This document shows positions 8,345-16,384 of a DNA stretch of 50,578 nt, in pieces. The translations under genes were made by a program, and so were the position numbers. Source of the stretch: Pseudomonas proteolytica (GTDB taxonomy: Bacteria > Pseudomonadota > Gammaproteobacteria > Pseudomonadales > Pseudomonadaceae). Where the stretch lies: the NCBI RefSeq assembly GCF_007858275.1, contig NZ_VFEV01000045.1:1-50578 (forward strand), in the 5' to 3' direction. Each line of letters begins with the position of its first letter. The first letter of the stretch is position 1. The notes beneath the pieces were generated by a model. It saw only the letters and a program-made list of their open reading frames with translations. It searched no databases and was not told the origin of the DNA.

Positions 8345-9115
8345 TTAGTTACAGGTTGGATAAACATCACATATACGCCCGTCAGGCATCTTTATAGGCT
8401 TGAAATCCGTAGTGTTGCCTCTGCAATACGCGGATGTATCTTCGAAGCTGTTACCTCGGCATCGCCTCCACCCGCCGGGAACTGCTATCCAGTTATCATC
8501 AAAAGCTGGCAACTCCTCATCGGACACATTCAGCACCAACCTCAGGGTTTTCCCCATGAGTCGATCTCGCTGCACTACACCACCTGCCCGTGTTTTTTCC
8601 GGCTGTCCATTTTCAGCCAGTGAATTGCATTTCAAGATTTTCCTGATCCCATGGAGCCGCCCCACGGTTCGAAAGAACCACTGACATCGCCCTTTCAACT
8701 CCAAAGTCTCCAACCCAGGCGTTTCCCCTCCTGCCCGGTCCTGAATGTAGATCGCCGCAATATCCCCCCCGATATCCGTGTCCCGCGTTCCCCACCGTGC
8801 GTAAAAATCAAACTCCACACTGCGCAACACCAACGGGCAACCTTCTACCGTTTCAGTCAGCGGCAGGTCCTGGGTCACGCGGCTGGCTGCGGTGTTATAC
8901 GCAACGCTGAAGACCTTGCGCTCTGGCCTCTTGCCTCGGCGCACTGGCAAGGTGCAGCTTTCGCCTGCGGCGGGGCTGTAGTTGGCCGCGCTTTTGAATC
9001 GAAAATTGGCCGGCAGGTCTACCTGCAAGGTAAAACGCTCTGCGGGCACGCTTGCACATCCCGCCAACCACGCCATGCCCACGACCAGTAACGCACCGCA
9101 CGCCCGCCTACTCAT
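8345..9115 (-). CDS. Lipoprotein, probable immunity protein for the lipase effector
   Basis: A 256-residue protein with a lipoprotein signal (hydrophobic stretch then LAGC, with the lipidated cysteine at residue 20). It should therefore sit in the periplasm on a membrane. It has no recognisable catalytic motif but has eight or more cysteines in the mature part, which could form disulfides. The gene overlaps the adaptor gene by 8 bases and ends 14 bases before the lipase gene. Type VI lipase effectors are usually paired with a periplasmic or lipoprotein immunity protein encoded next to them, so that role is inferred from position and localisation. Confidence 0.68.
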   Translation of the reverse strand: MSRRACGALLVVGMAWLAGCASVPAERFTLQVDLPANFRFKSAANYSPAAGESCTLPVRRGKRPERKVFSVAYNTAASRVTQDLPLTETVEGCPLVLRSVEFDFYARWGTRDTDIGGDIAAIYIQDRAGGETPGLETLELKGRCQWFFRTVGRLHGIRKILKCNSLAENGQPEKTRAGGVVQRDRLMGKTLRLVLNVSDEELPAFDDNWIAVPGGWRRCRGNSFEDTSAYCRGNTTDFKPIKMPDGRICDVYPTCN

Positions 9116-9941
9116 GTTTTTCCCTCAAGGTGTGCCACTGCGCCAACACCCGTGCAAAGTGATCTCCCGGCGCCTCACCCGCCAACGGCTGCCACCGGAT
9201 CACGCTGGCCCCCGTCGCTTCCTCCAACCGGCGCACCACCAAGAACTCCAGTTGTTGCGCCCCGCGCCATTGCCAGGTGCGGGCCTGTTCCAGTACCTGG
9301 GCCAGCCATACCCTCGGGTCCTGGAATTCAGCCAATGCCGCGAGATCTTCACTGTGCTCAGCCAGCAGGTAGCGCAGGATATTGGCGTGCAGAATGGCCG
9401 AGACCTGGGGGTTGGGAATGCTGAGCCATGGGGCGGGATCAGGTACCGGGTAATGGCCGGGCGCAGGGTTGCTGGCGCTGCACCATTGGTCTTCATACCA
9501 GTAGCACACACTGATCAGCGGCCCGAGATAGGCTGGCCGTTGCGCTACCGGCAAGCAAGCAAGCGCTCGCGCCAAGGTGCGGTTGTCGTGGAACCGGTAC
9601 AGGGCCTGCTTGCCCGGCGGCCCCACCAGCATCCGCGCGTGCCAATGCTCGATAACGCCACCCAGGTCTGTGTCGGGCAAGCTGCCCAGCCAGCCCCAAT
9701 TCGCCTGCGGCTGCTCCAGCAAGCTCACCAGCGCGGGTTCACCGAGTTGCTCCACCAGCAGGATCACCGGCCCTGCAGCCGCCAGCGCCGCCACTGCGCT
9801 GCCACCGTACACGCTAAGACATTGCGCCAGGTTGCGGGACGCTATCAACGACAAGCGCGCATCGCTGCTTCCCTCGAGGACCAGACACAAGCGGCGCCCT
9901 GCCTGCTGTTGTTGGGCCATCCATTGGCCGGGCGCCATCAC
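9108..9941 (-). CDS. DUF4123 type VI adaptor/chaperone
   Basis: A 277-residue cytosolic protein of the DUF4123 type (Tap/TEC adaptors). The typical features are visible: an N-terminal LCLVLEGSSDARL strand-helix, ILLVEQLG, then a conserved RFHDNRTLARAL motif near residue 115 in the second half of the domain. These proteins load a cognate effector onto VgrG. The gene starts within the last codons of vgrG (4-base overlap) and overlaps the lipoprotein gene, so it is in a tight vgrG-adaptor-immunity-effector operon. Its cargo is most likely the class 3 lipase. Confidence 0.82.
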   Translation of the reverse strand: MMAPGQWMAQQQQAGRRLCLVLEGSSDARLSLIASRNLAQCLSVYGGSAVAALAAAGPVILLVEQLGEPALVSLLEQPQANWGWLGSLPDTDLGGVIEHWHARMLVGPPGKQALYRFHDNRTLARALACLPVAQRPAYLGPLISVCYWYEDQWCSASNPAPGHYPVPDPAPWLSIPNPQVSAILHANILRYLLAEHSEDLAALAEFQDPRVWLAQVLEQARTWQWRGAQQLEFLVVRRLEEATGASVIRWQPLAGEAPGDHFARVLAQWHTLREKHE

Positions 9942-11977
9942 GCGACCCTCCCGCGAATGTCACACACACCTTCGCGGCAGCGCTCGCACACCGGGCAAAA
10001 ATCCGCATCCAGTTGCCTCGCCCTGTGCATGATTGCGCCCTGGATAACTGAAATGGAGGGAACACCCGCGGCGCGCGGAGGCGATGATGGGTTATCGCCC
10101 GGGCCCACGGGGTTGGCCGAGCGTGCGACCCCTGGCAAGCCACCCAGGGTGATGGGGCGACTGCTGAAAATTCCGCCTGCCTGGATCAGCAGGTGTTCGC
10201 CTCCCGCCTTGAAACTCAACTGCGCACCCGCGTCGATCACCAGGCTGGCGCCCGCCTTGAGATGGATCTGTTGCCCCGCCTCGATCACCAGGGCCTGGCC
10301 GATGTAGGCCTGGCTGTCGCCCTTTACCTGCAGGTGATCGCCGGCCCCGATCAGGACCTTGCGATTGCCGCGAACGTCGCGGTGTTCCTCGCTTTCCAGG
10401 TACGCCGTGCTCAGGCCGCGAATGGTTTCACGTCGCTCGCCCCCGACGTCCAGGTGGCAGTCATGCCCCACCTGTTGCTGCAGGTCCCGTTGGGCCCGCA
10501 GGTAAATGAGCTCCTTGCCCAGGTGGTCCTCCAGGTGCAGTTCGTTGGCGCCCGCGCCACCGGGGGAACTGCGGCTGCGCAATACGCTGCGGGTCTTGTG
10601 TTGCGGTAACGGATAAGGGGGCAGATGCCGCGCATTGGGCAGGCAGCCATTGATCAAAGGCCGATCAGGATCGCCGTCCAGGAACGTCACCAGCACCTCC
10701 ATGCCGACCCGAGGCGTCATGATCGCGCCAAAGCCGTCACCAGCCCACCCGGAGGCCACTCGCACCCAGCAACTGCTTTTATCACTCGTCTTGTCCAACC
10801 TATCCCAGTGAAACCGCACCTTCACCCGACCATAGGCATCACAGTGCACCTCCTCGCCCACCGGCCCCGTCACGGTGGCCGTCTGGCTACCAGTGATTGT
10901 CGGTTTGGGGTGCTTGAGCGCCGGGCGGTGGACCGCGCGCCAAGGTGTGGCGTTGAAGCGGTTGCGATATCCCTGGAACACTTCACTGCCCGGCATCGCC
11001 TCTTCCAGCACCTGTGGTTGATACCCCTCGTGACGCACTGAAGTCAGTAGCCACAAGTCATTGCAGGAGGGCTGCGGGTGATCGCTCAACGGCAGGAAAT
11101 GGCCACTGCATAACGCCGGTTGATCACTCTTGCCCAAGGCCCGGTGTTGGTCACGCTGATGGCGCTCCAGGCTGCGACGCGCCAGTTGCACGCCGCGTGC
11201 CTGCCCCGTAAAACCTGCGGGGTAGTGATAGTCCTCAAGCGGCAGCACCGATGGCGCCCCGGCTTGCGCTTGCAGGCGCCGCGCAGGGTGCTCGAAGTCA
11301 TGATCACGACGCACGACCTGGCGGCTGCGGGTGGCCAGGCGCACATCGAAGCGCTGGATGCCCGGCGCCTCGGTGCTGGCCGGGCGATAACGCTGTACAG
11401 GCAAGCGGCGAAACACTGTCTGGTCATCACCGAACACCAGCACATGGGCGTGCGGGCTGTGGCGAAAGTGGTAGTGAATCCCCTCTTCTTCACACAGTCG
11501 CTGGATAAAGTGCAGGTCGGTTTCTGCGTATTGCACACAGAATGTACGTGGCGGATAGACCACCGGGCCCAATTCGAAGGCATACGCGTCGGCCAGGATA
11601 CCGTGGCGTTCGAGCACGGCCGCAATGATCTGCGGCACGCTGCGTTGTTGAAAGATGCGCAGGTCACGGCGGTGTTCCAGCCACGCCAGGCGCGGTGCCA
11701 GGGTCAGACGATAAAGGGTGAGCCGGGCCCCGGGGTCATCACGGCCGACTGCATACACCTGCCCATGCAGGCCTGCGCCCGCTTCGCCGAAGCCCAGGTA
11801 GGCCGGCTGGTGCAGCAATGTTTCCAGATCAAGGCCAGGGTTTTCGCTGACCAACTGCACCTCGATGAAGTAGGGCTGATCAAGGGCTTCGCGGCCTTTG
11901 AATGCCAGGACTTGAAAGTCATTTTCCACACTTTGCAGGATAAATTTGAAACGTGACGAAACAAGCGCATTAACCAT
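9938..11977 (-). CDS. vgrG: Type VI secretion tip protein VgrG
   Basis: A 679-residue VgrG, the trimeric spike tip of the type VI secretion machine. The N-terminal half matches the gp27-like part (FIEVQLVSENPGLDLETLL, the CVQYAETDLHFIQRLCEEEG motif). It is followed by the gp5 OB-fold region (DAYGRVKVRFHWDR, GFGAIMTPRVGMEVLVTFL, DPDRPLINGCL). The C-terminal part has short repeats of beta-prism type (LHLEDHLGKELIYLRAQRDL, then alternating I-x-A-G units to about residue 620). The last 25 residues hold an unusual cluster of four cysteines (CPVCERC, then GVC). It is the first gene of the effector module. No other type VI structural gene is in the window, so it is an orphan vgrG island. Confidence 0.93.
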   Translation of the reverse strand: MVNALVSSRFKFILQSVENDFQVLAFKGREALDQPYFIEVQLVSENPGLDLETLLHQPAYLGFGEAGAGLHGQVYAVGRDDPGARLTLYRLTLAPRLAWLEHRRDLRIFQQRSVPQIIAAVLERHGILADAYAFELGPVVYPPRTFCVQYAETDLHFIQRLCEEEGIHYHFRHSPHAHVLVFGDDQTVFRRLPVQRYRPASTEAPGIQRFDVRLATRSRQVVRRDHDFEHPARRLQAQAGAPSVLPLEDYHYPAGFTGQARGVQLARRSLERHQRDQHRALGKSDQPALCSGHFLPLSDHPQPSCNDLWLLTSVRHEGYQPQVLEEAMPGSEVFQGYRNRFNATPWRAVHRPALKHPKPTITGSQTATVTGPVGEEVHCDAYGRVKVRFHWDRLDKTSDKSSCWVRVASGWAGDGFGAIMTPRVGMEVLVTFLDGDPDRPLINGCLPNARHLPPYPLPQHKTRSVLRSRSSPGGAGANELHLEDHLGKELIYLRAQRDLQQQVGHDCHLDVGGERRETIRGLSTAYLESEEHRDVRGNRKVLIGAGDHLQVKGDSQAYIGQALVIEAGQQIHLKAGASLVIDAGAQLSFKAGGEHLLIQAGGIFSSRPITLGGLPGVARSANPVGPGDNPSSPPRAAGVPSISVIQGAIMHRARQLDADFCPVCERCREGVCDIRGRVA

Positions 11978-12274
11978 CCGTTGTTACCCGCCGTCCGCTA
12001 TCTGATTGAAATACTCTCCCCCGCCAAGCTCAATCGCGCGGCCAAAGAAAGTGCCTGAACGCTCTAAAGATTAGCGAGATCCGCGAACATTCGGCACTTT
12101 GAAAATAAAAAAGAAGTTTCGTACGAACAAGGTGGAAGTCTCTTTTACAAGATGAGAAATCCGCAAAACAAATCATGCATTAACAACAAGAAATCACTTA
12201 CGTAATACACCAGGCGATAACTAAACAATAAGGAAACAACTGACACTTATTTAAGCTACCGAATACTTGCGTCC
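11978..12274. other. AT-rich gene-free stretch upstream of vgrG
   Basis: This 297-base gap between the vgrG start and the end of the DapF-like gene holds no coding frame I can support. Positions about 12060-12260 are clearly richer in A and T than the neighbourhood, with several A- and T-runs. It should contain the vgrG promoter, but I could not pick a clear sigma-70 or sigma-54 site. AT-rich leaders of this kind are often silenced by MvaT/H-NS-type proteins. Confidence 0.4.
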
Positions 12275-13246
12275 TCAGCCTTGAAGCGTTGCGGCCCCGA
12301 ACAGACTGACACTGAGCAACGTCCCGGCCTGAGCATGCAAACGTACCGGCGCCGTGCCACCCGGCATCACCACCGCAACCTCCCCCGCCTCGACCCACCC
12401 CGCGCGCCATGCTGCACAGGCCACCGCGCTGGCACTGGTCCCGGAGGATGCCGTGGGGCCTTCGCCGCGCTCAAATACCCGGGCGATCACCCGATTGACA
12501 GAATCGCGCGCGGCCCACTGCAGGTTGATCCCGGCAGCACAAGGCCGGCCATCACCTGCCGGCGGGGCAACGGCAATCGCTTTCAAGGGCGCGAACACCC
12601 CCGGCTGATGCATTTGCCGATTGTCCGGCAAGGCCGATGCGTGCTCGACCAAGGTCACACAATGGGGGTTGCCGATACGCACAAACTCACTGCGGGCCCA
12701 TTGCGGGTTGATCGCAGCCAGCGCACTCACATGGGCAGGCTCGTTGCTCGCCAACCCCACGGCCCCCACTGCCTGGGGCCCGAATACTGGCTGGCCCAAC
12801 GTCAACCAGAACCCCGCAACCTGCTGGTGGACCGCCGGCTCAACCCACGTCGCCACCGTTGAGGGGGCATCCGGTTTGTCATGGTGCACCCGCAGCTCAC
12901 AGGCCCCAGTCATCAGCCCCGCGTCCGTCAGGGCCTGGGCAAAAATCGTCAAGCCATTGCCGCTGCGCTCGGCCAGGGAGCCATCGGTGTTGATGATCAG
13001 CAGGTCATACGGTGGCAATGCCTGAAACGGCCCGACCAGCAAACCATCGCAGCGATAGGCCTTGGCCTGGGCTGGACGCGGCGACGTGCCCCAGCCGCAT
13101 TCGGACGCTATCGCCGACGCCGCCCACGCCTGGCGAGTGCTGGCGGCCAGGGCGGCGCTATCGGGCACGGCAATGCCCCGGCTGCGTAACAGGGCCGGGC
13201 TGGCCACACCGTAGATATTGCCGCGAGCGTCGTAGAACAGGGTCAT
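12275..13246 (-). CDS. DapF-fold isomerase-like protein lacking both catalytic cysteines
   Basis: A 323-residue protein resembling diaminopimelate epimerase and related DapF-fold racemases. Family landmarks are TDGSLAERSGNG (residues 87-98), IGNPHCV (191-197) and ERGEGPTASSGTSA (259-272). In DapF the paired acid/base residues are two cysteines (CGNG and ACGTG); here they are Ser95 and Ser268. The fold is therefore kept but the classic two-cysteine racemase chemistry is not expected. Relatives such as PhzF and PrpF show that this fold can catalyse other isomerisations. The start at 13246 (MTLFYDARGN) has GAGGTGG 8 bases upstream and gives the normal family N-terminus; an earlier ATG would add 42 unrelated residues. 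The divergently placed MFS gene may be a functional partner. Confidence 0.72.
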   Translation of the reverse strand: MTLFYDARGNIYGVASPALLRSRGIAVPDSAALAASTRQAWAASAIASECGWGTSPRPAQAKAYRCDGLLVGPFQALPPYDLLIINTDGSLAERSGNGLTIFAQALTDAGLMTGACELRVHHDKPDAPSTVATWVEPAVHQQVAGFWLTLGQPVFGPQAVGAVGLASNEPAHVSALAAINPQWARSEFVRIGNPHCVTLVEHASALPDNRQMHQPGVFAPLKAIAVAPPAGDGRPCAAGINLQWAARDSVNRVIARVFERGEGPTASSGTSASAVACAAWRAGWVEAGEVAVVMPGGTAPVRLHAQAGTLLSVSLFGAATLQG

Positions 13247-13566
13247 GGGGTCATCCACCTCGGCATGGGAAAAGCGCCGGGTGATTGTGGGGAATATCGG
13301 CCCCGGATACCACCCGCCAAAGTGGCCTGGAAGGTGGTAATCCTCTGCAAGCAGCCTGGGGTTCGCCGCCACTCCCAGGGATTACGCACCATCCAGGCCA
13401 CCTCAAGCGAGCCCGGTAGCCTCTATGTGGCGCTCACCGGCAAAGTGTTCCATGTTGTAAAAAAAAAGTTCGCAGGGGCCACGGGAACCTGGCTCGCTCG
13501 ATACGGCCTGATGTGCAAGGATGTCGCGCCGGACATCGTTCGCTGAACGCAAAATCAAGGACTTTC
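13247..13566. other. Gene-free divergent promoter region
   Basis: About 320 bases lie between the divergently transcribed DapF-like and MFS genes. A 93-codon frame on the plus strand (13265-13546) lacks a ribosome binding site and recognisable composition, so I treat it as non-coding. The region must hold both promoters but no clear operator was found. The MFS ribosome binding site (CAAGGA at 13556-13561) is at its right edge. Confidence 0.4.
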
Positions 13567-14721
13567 ATGACTGCCATCCCCACTCCAGCGCCTGTGATTC
13601 CAGGACGCCTGGAACAAATGTCGACCCGCATCGCGTTTTTCATTGCCGGCTTTGGCATCGCGGCCTGGGCACCGCTGGTGCCCTACGCCAAGGCCCGTGC
13701 CCAACTCAACGAAGGTACGCTGGGCCTGTTGCTGCTGTGCCTGGGGGTGGGGTCCATCATCGCCATGCCGGTAGCGGGCGCGCTGGCGTCACGCTTTGGC
13801 TGCCGACGCGTGCTCAGCGCCGGCACCATTCTCCTCTGCGTGGCTTTGCCGATGCTGGCTACCGTCAGCTCGATACCGTTGCTGATGGCGGGGTTGTTTC
13901 TGTTTGGTGCCGGCCTTGGCACGGTGGATTCCACCGTCAACCTGCAAGCCGTGATCGTAGAACGGGCCAGTGGCAAGACGATGATGTCGGGCTTCCATGG
14001 GCTGTTCAGCCTGGGAGGCATCGTGGGGGCGGCGGGCGTCAGCGCCTTGCTCGGCCTGGGCCTGTCACCGCTGTCGGCGACCCTGGTGGTGATCGTGATT
14101 ACGCTGGCCGCACTGCTCAAGGCGGCCCCCCATTTGCTGCCCTACGGCAGTGAAAGTTCCGGCCCCGCCTTCGCCATCCCCCACGGCGTGGTGCTGTTTA
14201 TCGGTTGCCTGTGTTTTATCGTGTTCCTGGCAGAAGGTGCCGTGCTCGACTGGAGCGCCGTGTTCCTCAGTGACGAACGCGGCCTCGACGAGGCCTATGC
14301 GGGCCTGGGCTATGCGGCGTTTGCCTTGACCATGACCATCGGCCGCCTGACCGGCGATGCAATTGTTCGTCGCCTGGGGGCCAAACGGGTGATCGTGATC
14401 GGTGGCTTGCTGGCCACCGCCGGCATGCTCCTGGCCACGCTGCTCCCGGCGTGGGAAACCGCACTGCTGGGCTATGCGCTGGTAGGCGCCGGCTGTTCGA
14501 ATATCGTGCCGGTGCTGTACACCGCTGTCGGTAAGCAAACGGTCATGCCGGAGCACATTGCGGTGCCTGCCATCACCACCCTGGGTTATGCGGGCATTCT
14601 TGCGGGCCCGGCGCTGATCGGCTTTATCGCCCATGGCAGCAGCTTGAGCGTCGCCTTTGTGTTGATCGCCGTGCTCCTGCTGGGCGTGGCGGTCAGCGGG
14701 AAAATCCTGCGGGTGTCATGA
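13567..14721 (+). CDS. MFS transporter, fucose/YbjJ-like type
   Basis: A 384-residue major facilitator with about 12 membrane helices. Typical signatures are seen: WAPLVPYAKARAQLNEGTLG in the first loop, GALASRFGCRRVL (the MFS loop 2-3 motif), and the internal DWSAVFLSDERGL seen in YbjJ-like carriers. CAAGGA lies 5 bases before the chosen ATG at 13567. The substrate is unknown. It diverges from the DapF-like gene and converges on the hrp-box cluster, ending only 11 bases before it. Confidence 0.85.
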   Translation: MTAIPTPAPVIPGRLEQMSTRIAFFIAGFGIAAWAPLVPYAKARAQLNEGTLGLLLLCLGVGSIIAMPVAGALASRFGCRRVLSAGTILLCVALPMLATVSSIPLLMAGLFLFGAGLGTVDSTVNLQAVIVERASGKTMMSGFHGLFSLGGIVGAAGVSALLGLGLSPLSATLVVIVITLAALLKAAPHLLPYGSESSGPAFAIPHGVVLFIGCLCFIVFLAEGAVLDWSAVFLSDERGLDEAYAGLGYAAFALTMTIGRLTGDAIVRRLGAKRVIVIGGLLATAGMLLATLLPAWETALLGYALVGAGCSNIVPVLYTAVGKQTVMPEHIAVPAITTLGYAGILAGPALIGFIAHGSSLSVAFVLIAVLLLGVAVSGKILRVS

Positions 14722-14732
14722 GTCCGGGGGGG

Positions 14733-15684
14733 CTACTGGCTCTTGTTGTTTTCCAGCCAGCCGTCGAGGTCTTTGCTGCTCAACCACTCCTTCTGGTAGC
14801 GACTGCCATAAATGCGTCGCCAGCCTGAATGGATGCGCGCGAGTGAGTTCAATAGCCTGGGACGGTCCACCAGGTTTTTTGACATGTACACCAGCTGTTC
14901 GCTGTACATCTTTTTCGGCAGACCCGTGGCGGGGTCCCGGATAACCGTGCCTTGGGTGTCCGTTTCGTCCGGGTCCTTGCTGATTGAGACAAGCCTCTCG
15001 ATCTGGACGAAGCCGACCTGCTCAAAAAAGTTCATGCGGTCCCGGGACCTGTCCCGAAGTTCATCAAATGCATCCCGGAATGCCTGCACCAGCTCGACAT
15101 TGGTCTTGGCGTGAAAAGGGTCCGAGCTGAAGGCATTGGGGTCGCTGTTGCCGAACACTGCCTGCACGGCCTTTGACAGGCTTTGCCGCGTGATGACCCC
15201 TCGCTCATCGACAATCGCGTCGATCAACCGCGGGCGCTGGACAAGTGCCCTGGCCAGCAGGATGGCGTTGTTGCGTGCGGGTGTGTCGGTCATTTTTTCA
15301 CTGGCGATTTGCCTCAGCGCCGACAGTTTCAATCCTTCATTTTTCATGAAATCTTTCCAGCACGGAAAAATGCTCACCCAGCGCCGTCACTAGCTGGCTA
15401 TCGGGCAGTTGGGTAAAGGGGTTTACATCGGTTGCGCGCACCAACGGCGTGTTTCTCAGCTCCTGATGATGCAGCGTGATCTCGTCGGGCGTGGCCCAGC
15501 GCAGGGGACGCCGGAAACCCGAAGAACGAATCGTACTGGGCAACGGCTGATTATCATCCTGCCAGCCACGGGGTGTGGTTTCGCTTGAAGCAGCATGAGC
15601 TTTTTGTTGTGCGTCATCCGGTATCGCATCATGGCGGCTCGTACTACCGGGCCGCAGGAGAGGTACCCCACCGTCAATTGCCAT
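14733..15684 (-). pseudogene. Candidate type III secreted protein with HrpF/NopX-like repeats, frameshifted
   Basis: Two overlapping frames form one protein if one base is removed from a run of five T (five A on the coding strand) at 15340-15344. The first frame (15684 down to 15337) ends ...ERFHEK-stop; the second (to 14733) continues EGLKLSALRQIASEK. Joined, they align across the break with the repeats of the neighbouring 16385-17431 protein: QLVTALGEHF / QLASAMLENF, then LRQIA / LRALA, LLARALVQRPRL / RLAREILKRPEL and ITRQSLS / VTRQSLS. The repeat type resembles, to my eye, that of HrpF/NopX translocators. AAGGTGG precedes the ATG at 15684 and an hrp box lies at 15770-15797. Alternatively, two coupled genes are made, as the second frame has an ATG at the overlap. 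Confidence 0.66.
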
Positions 15685-15769
15685 GTTTCATATCCACCTT
15701 TTATAGACACCTACTCAGACCGGCTACCACCCTTGTCACTGCAATAGTGGCGCTCCAACAAACGCAAAG

Positions 15770-15797
15770 TATGTGGCCTGGCATCCACAATGGTTCC
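15770..15797 (-). promoter_or_regulatory. hrp box (HrpL-dependent promoter)
   Basis: On the minus strand the sequence reads GGAACC, 15 bases, then CCACATA, an exact match to the consensus GGAACC-N15/16-CCACNNA recognised by the ECF sigma factor HrpL. It ends 86 bases before the ATG of the frameshifted gene at 15684, in the correct orientation. Confidence 0.82.
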
Positions 15798-15886
15798 GGG
15801 GCGGCCGATCAATTTCGATGACTGCATGTAAACAACGGGCAGGACCTGGGGCAGCCTCAGTCCGTCTTTCGACACCCCAACGCGAC

Positions 15887-16204
15887 CTATCTGGAAACAC
15901 CCAGCAAGACCTTCAATGCACTGATCAATCCGGTTGTCGTGCCCGCCGTTTCCGGCATCGGGGCACCAGAGGTGTGGGGGGCACGATGAGGAAGCAGGCC
16001 TTTGGCGAAATCATCCGCCGCCGGTGCCTTGAATGTGTACTGCCCTGGAAAGAACGTTTCTCGCAGGGCTTCGGCCCCCTCTTCGACAGGCTTGTGCTGA
16101 GCCTGGGCACCGAAGCGTCGACCCTGCTCGCCATTGTCACGGGTGGGTGCAAGAAGGGATTGCGGCAGACCGGGAGTTTGAGTTCCAAGTGACGTTGAAG
16201 TCAT
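15887..16204 (-). CDS. Small candidate HrpL-regulated type III secreted protein
   Basis: A 105-residue protein I cannot assign to a family. The N-terminus (MTSTSLGTQTPGLPQSLL) is rich in Ser, Thr and Pro and has no acidic residue in the first 20, as is usual for Pseudomonas type III secretion signals. A TFFPGQYTFKAP segment and a hydrophobic C-terminal LISALKVLLG follow. No membrane helix or signal peptide is seen. Support for it being real comes from AGAGAGGGTG just before the ATG and from an hrp box 58 bases upstream at 16263-16290. It lies between two HrpF-like genes on the same strand. It could be an effector, harpin-like accessory or chaperone. Confidence 0.62.
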   Translation of the reverse strand: MTSTSLGTQTPGLPQSLLAPTRDNGEQGRRFGAQAQHKPVEEGAEALRETFFPGQYTFKAPAADDFAKGLLPHRAPHTSGAPMPETAGTTTGLISALKVLLGVSR

Positions 16205-16262
16205 GTCAACACCCTCTCTTTGAGTGAAACCGTCGGCGTCATAAAGGCCGTCGAATACACGT

Positions 16263-16290
16263 TATGTGGCAAACAGCACAAAACAGTTCC
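16263..16290 (-). promoter_or_regulatory. hrp box (HrpL-dependent promoter)
   Basis: The minus strand reads GGAACT, 15 bases, then CCACATA. The final base of the first block is T instead of C, a variant found in known hrp boxes. It is followed after about 58 bases by the ATG of the 105-residue protein at 16204, a typical distance. Confidence 0.74.
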
Positions 16291-16384
16291 TGCCGATTGA
16301 TACGGCACAGGCGCACCGGTAAAAGCCGCGCAGAGCCTGCGACCTTTCCCGCTGTTGGAACACCTGCGCAGTACCGATGGTTGA

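Noticed and set aside
13265..13546. A 93-codon frame in the gap before the MFS gene
   Set aside because: It overlaps the divergent promoter region, has no ribosome binding site, and the product has no recognisable composition or motif.
15773..16192. A 139-codon plus-strand frame in the hrp-box cluster
   Set aside because: It is opposite to the 105-residue gene, which has a ribosome binding site and an hrp box; the plus-strand frame has neither.
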